From positions 1 to 10,396 of the forward strand of contig NZ_CAMLHF010000195.1 of NCBI RefSeq assembly GCF_946479715.1: a stretch of DNA of 10,396 nt. The letters run 5' to 3'. The translations under genes and the position numbers were made by a program. Position 1 is the stretch's first letter, and each line of letters starts with the position of its first letter. Positions 7,984 through 10,396 of the stretch are shown here, piece by piece. The DNA comes from an uncultured Pedobacter sp. (GTDB lineage Bacteria > Bacteroidota > Bacteroidia > Sphingobacteriales > Sphingobacteriaceae). The notes under the pieces were generated by a model that saw nothing but the letters and a program-made list of their open reading frames with translations, had not been told where the DNA came from and made no database searches.

Positions 7984-8022
7984 ACACACCCTCAACCCAA
8001 AACACACAAAACCAAATACACA
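7984..8022 (+). promoter_or_regulatory. Guanine-free A/C-rich translation leader
   Basis: All 39 bases between the ThuA stop and the dehydrogenase ATG lack G, and 37 are A or C, so the transcript is essentially unable to fold here and has no Shine-Dalgarno site. This fits Bacteroidota, which often initiate from unstructured A-rich leaders. It supports the ATG at 8023 as the start. Confidence 0.5.
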
Positions 8023-10242
8023 ATGAAACCAAATAAACAATGGGTATTGGGCATGCTCGGCTTGTCCATGCTCGTTTATACTTGTAAAGTATCTCAAAAT
8101 ACTTTAAAACGAGACGCCAATGGAAAGGTTATCGTAAACACCAACCCCTCTCCTGCTTATCTAACACCGCAGGAGAGTATTAAAACCATCCACCTTCCTA
8201 AAGGATACCACCTCGAACTTGTAGCCAGTGAGCCCATGATTCATGAACCTGTAGCAATTGCATGGGACGGGAATGGGCGCATGTATGTTGCAGAAATGAA
8301 TACCTATATGCAGGATGCTGAAGGTACAGATGAGATGAAACCGGTATGTACCATTAAAAGACTCGAAGACACCAATGGTGATGGAAAAATGGATAAATCG
8401 GTAGTTTTTCTTGATAAGTTATTACTTCCAAGAATGATCCTTCCACTTGATGATCGCCTTTTGGTTGCCGAGACTTTTGACAACAGTATTTATAGCTACC
8501 GTGATACCAATGGAGATGGCGTAGCAGATGAAAAGAAAATGGTTTTCAAAAATGAGTCAGAAAACAAAAGTAACCTGGAGCATCAGCGAAGCGGTTTAGT
8601 ATGGAATCTCGACAATAAGATCTATGTAACTGTAGAAAACGTTCGTTACAAATTTGAGGATGGTGTATTAAAATCTGAGAATCAGCATGAAGGTTCTGGC
8701 GGTCAGTGGGGTCTTGCGAATGACAACTACGGCCGACTGTTTTTTTCATCAGCAGGTGGCGAAGCTCCTGCAGTAAACTTTCAACAAAATCCCTACTTTG
8801 GATATTTAGACCTTGGCGAACAGTACAACGATAAATTTCAGGACGTTTGGCCTATAATTTCTACGCCAGATGTTCAGGGAGGTTTAGGTCGATTACGTCC
8901 GGACAGTACGCTAAATCATTTTACAGCTTGTACAGGTCAGTCTGTTTTCAGAGGCAACTCATTACCTGATGATCTGAAAGGAGATTTATTGATCTGTGAA
9001 CCTGTAGGCAGACTGATCAGAAGAGCCAAGGTTGCGAATACCAATGGTAAAATAACCCTAAAAAATGCGTACGAGAAAGAAGAATTCATTGCTTCTACAG
9101 ATATGAATTTCCGACCTGTAAACAGTGTAACAGGCCCTGATGGATGTGTGTATATCGTAGACATGTACCGGGGAATTATTCAGGAAGGTAACTGGACAAG
9201 AAAGGGAACTTACCTGCGTAACCAGATTGATCAGAAACAATTCGACAAAAATATTGGCCGAGGACGTATCTATAGATTGGTTCACGATGGTATTAAGCGG
9301 GATAAGACCGTTCCAAATATGCTAAGCCTTACCAGTGATAAATTGGTTCCGTACCTTTCGCATCCTAACGGATGGTGGCGAGACAACGCCCAGAAACTTA
9401 TAGTAGTTCGTGGAGATAAATCTGTTGTACCTGCGCTAAAGGAACTGGCTTTAAACTCACCTGTGCAGCTGGCACGTATTCATGCCCTATGGACGATGAA
9501 CGGTCTGGATGCTTTAGACAGACCTACCCTATTAGCTGCATTGAAAGACAAAGATGCTGAGGTAAGAAAAACTGCATTATGGATTAGTGAAGAGCCAATA
9601 AGAAAAGGAGATGAAAGTCTGGTATTGGCAGTTGAACCACTAAAAAATGATCCTAGTGCCGATGTTCGTTTGCAACTTGGATTATCATTAAGGTTTAATA
9701 ATTCGGATAAAACACAGCAAATCATAGCTGACATTATTAAGGATCATCCTGAAGACATAGTTCTTGCTGAGTCTCAGAAGAAATATCACAGACAAATTGA
9801 GGCTAAAGCTACTGCAGAAAAGAATTCTAAATTAATGGCTGCTGCTGATCAGAAATTAATAAGCGATGGCGCAGTAATTTTTAAACAGCTTTGCGTTACC
9901 TGTCATGGTGCAGAAGGTAAAGGCGTACTTAATGGTGGTAAAGATATGCCAGCTCCACCATTGGCAGCTAGTAAAGATGTGAATGGCGATCCTGAAAAAA
10001 TAATACGTATTTTACTTCACGGCTTATCGGGCCCTGTTAATGGAAAAACATACGCCGATGTGATGCCTGCTCTTGGAAGCAATAATGATGAGTACATTGC
10101 GTCAGTAATCAGTTATATTCGTAATGATATTGGCAACAAAGCATCTACAGTAAAGGCTGCTGATGTTAAAAAAGTACGTGAGCAAACTGCCGGAAGAACC
10201 AAAAACTGGACATGGCAGGAATTGAATACATTGAAGAAATAA
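8023..10242 (+). CDS. PVC-type dehydrogenase with HEAT repeats and C-terminal cytochrome c domain
   Basis: A 739-residue multidomain exported protein. The N-terminus is signal-like and may be a lipoprotein (Cys21), though the V-Y-T-C lipobox is non-canonical. Residues ~52-422 form a beta-propeller of the membrane-bound dehydrogenase / sorbosone-dehydrogenase-like type (GYHLELVASEP, VAIAWDGNGRMYVAE, GLVWNLDNKIYV, RPVNSVTGPDGCVYIVDMYRG), with two calcium-loop-like inserts, DTNGDGKMD (117-125) and DTNGDGVAD (161-169). HPNGWWRDNAQKL (447-459) opens a HEAT-like helical region to ~600 with VRKTALW and VRLQLGLSLRF. Residues ~610-705 are a class I cytochrome c: CVTCH (C624, C627, H628) binds heme, and MPALG with M681 is the likely axial ligand. 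The likely role is oxidation of a sugar or sugar alcohol with electron transfer through the heme. It follows the ThuA gene by 39 bases and a strong terminator follows, so it is probably the last gene of the unit. Substrate and cofactor are unknown. Confidence 0.9.
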   Translation: MKPNKQWVLGMLGLSMLVYTCKVSQNTLKRDANGKVIVNTNPSPAYLTPQESIKTIHLPKGYHLELVASEPMIHEPVAIAWDGNGRMYVAEMNTYMQDAEGTDEMKPVCTIKRLEDTNGDGKMDKSVVFLDKLLLPRMILPLDDRLLVAETFDNSIYSYRDTNGDGVADEKKMVFKNESENKSNLEHQRSGLVWNLDNKIYVTVENVRYKFEDGVLKSENQHEGSGGQWGLANDNYGRLFFSSAGGEAPAVNFQQNPYFGYLDLGEQYNDKFQDVWPIISTPDVQGGLGRLRPDSTLNHFTACTGQSVFRGNSLPDDLKGDLLICEPVGRLIRRAKVANTNGKITLKNAYEKEEFIASTDMNFRPVNSVTGPDGCVYIVDMYRGIIQEGNWTRKGTYLRNQIDQKQFDKNIGRGRIYRLVHDGIKRDKTVPNMLSLTSDKLVPYLSHPNGWWRDNAQKLIVVRGDKSVVPALKELALNSPVQLARIHALWTMNGLDALDRPTLLAALKDKDAEVRKTALWISEEPIRKGDESLVLAVEPLKNDPSADVRLQLGLSLRFNNSDKTQQIIADIIKDHPEDIVLAESQKKYHRQIEAKATAEKNSKLMAAADQKLISDGAVIFKQLCVTCHGAEGKGVLNGGKDMPAPPLAASKDVNGDPEKIIRILLHGLSGPVNGKTYADVMPALGSNNDEYIASVISYIRNDIGNKASTVKAADVKKVREQTAGRTKNWTWQELNTLKK

Positions 10243-10256
10243 GGATAGATTGAAAT

Positions 10257-10297
10257 AAAAAAGGGGCTGATCATAAATCATGATCAGCCCCTTTTTT
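10257..10297 (+). terminator. Strong hairpin terminator, likely bidirectional
   Basis: A perfect 14-bp inverted repeat: left arm AAGGGGCTGATCAT (10261-10274), loop AAATC (10275-10279), right arm ATGATCAGCCCCTT (10280-10293). It is flanked by A's at 10257-10260 and followed by a T-run to 10298. The stem base is GC-rich, and A-tract and T-tract symmetry would let it act on both strands. It lies 14 bases after the dehydrogenase stop and closes the operon. Confidence 0.93.
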
Positions 10298-10329
10298 TGT
10301 TCTTTATTCGTCCGTTATTCCAGGTCGTT

Positions 10330-10383
10330 CGTCATCCCGAGGAACCGAGGGATCAAGAGATCTCTCCTATCGTCGAGATGACG
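10330..10383. repeat. Two-tier palindromic intergenic repeat (REP-like)
   Basis: The outer arms CGTCATCCCGA (10330-10340) and TCGAGATGACG (10373-10383) pair over 10 of 11 positions. Inside, GAGGGATC (10347-10354) pairs with GATCTCTC (10359-10366) around the tetraloop AAGA, with one G-T wobble. The pattern CGTCATCCCGAGGAAC-GAGGGATC...GATGACG is one I associate with abundant intergenic palindromic repeats in Sphingobacteriaceae. Only one copy is in the window, so repetitiveness is inferred rather than seen. It lies just after the operon terminator, the usual place for such elements. Confidence 0.6.
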
Positions 10384-10396
10384 GGCCTAATATATT

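Noticed and set aside
8546..9734. Several short minus-strand open frames inside the dehydrogenase gene
   Set aside because: All are short, overlap one another, and run opposite conserved propeller or HEAT sequence.

Overview
The window reads as part of a polysaccharide utilization locus (PUL) from a Bacteroidota genome, most likely a soil or freshwater Sphingobacteriaceae member of the Pedobacter type. The reasons are the SusC/SusD pair, a train of lipoproteins with lipobox cysteines, A-rich translation starts without clear Shine-Dalgarno sites, moderate AT-richness, and a right-edge palindromic repeat of a kind common in that family. The genus is an inference. No rRNA, tRNA, CRISPR array, insertion sequence or phage gene was seen.

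Layout, all on the + strand: (1) the C-terminal end of a SusC-type TonB-dependent transporter, open at the left edge and ending at 760; (2) a SusD-like glycan-binding lipoprotein, 773-2590; (3) a DUF3823-type lipoprotein, 2610-3326; (4) a GH71/GH99-like lipoprotein, 3349-4674; (5) a lipoprotein made of two tandem copies of a ~160-residue beta-rich domain, 4711-5844, of no family I can name; (6) a second GH71/GH99-like lipoprotein, 5847-7115; (7) after the only sizeable gap (106 bases), an exported ThuA-domain protein, 7222-7983; (8) a PVC-type dehydrogenase / HEAT repeat / cytochrome c fusion, 8023-10242. A strong hairpin terminator (10257-10297) closes the block, followed by a palindromic intergenic repeat (10330-10383).

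How the parts may work together: the duplicated-domain lipoprotein, DUF3823 protein and SusD would capture a glycan at the cell surface. The two GH71/GH99-like proteins, each keeping the two-glutamate E-x-x-E-G motif of GH99, would cleave it, and SusC/SusD would import the fragments. ThuA and the heme-containing dehydrogenase suggest an extra-cytoplasmic redox step, possibly keto-sugar chemistry as proposed for ThuA/ThuB. No other recognisable CAZyme is present, so the substrate is open; alpha-mannan (GH99) or alpha-1,3-glucan (GH71) are guesses from family relationships only. The most novel items are the duplicated putative glycan-binding domain, the pair of divergent GH99-like enzymes around it, and the coupling to a redox module.
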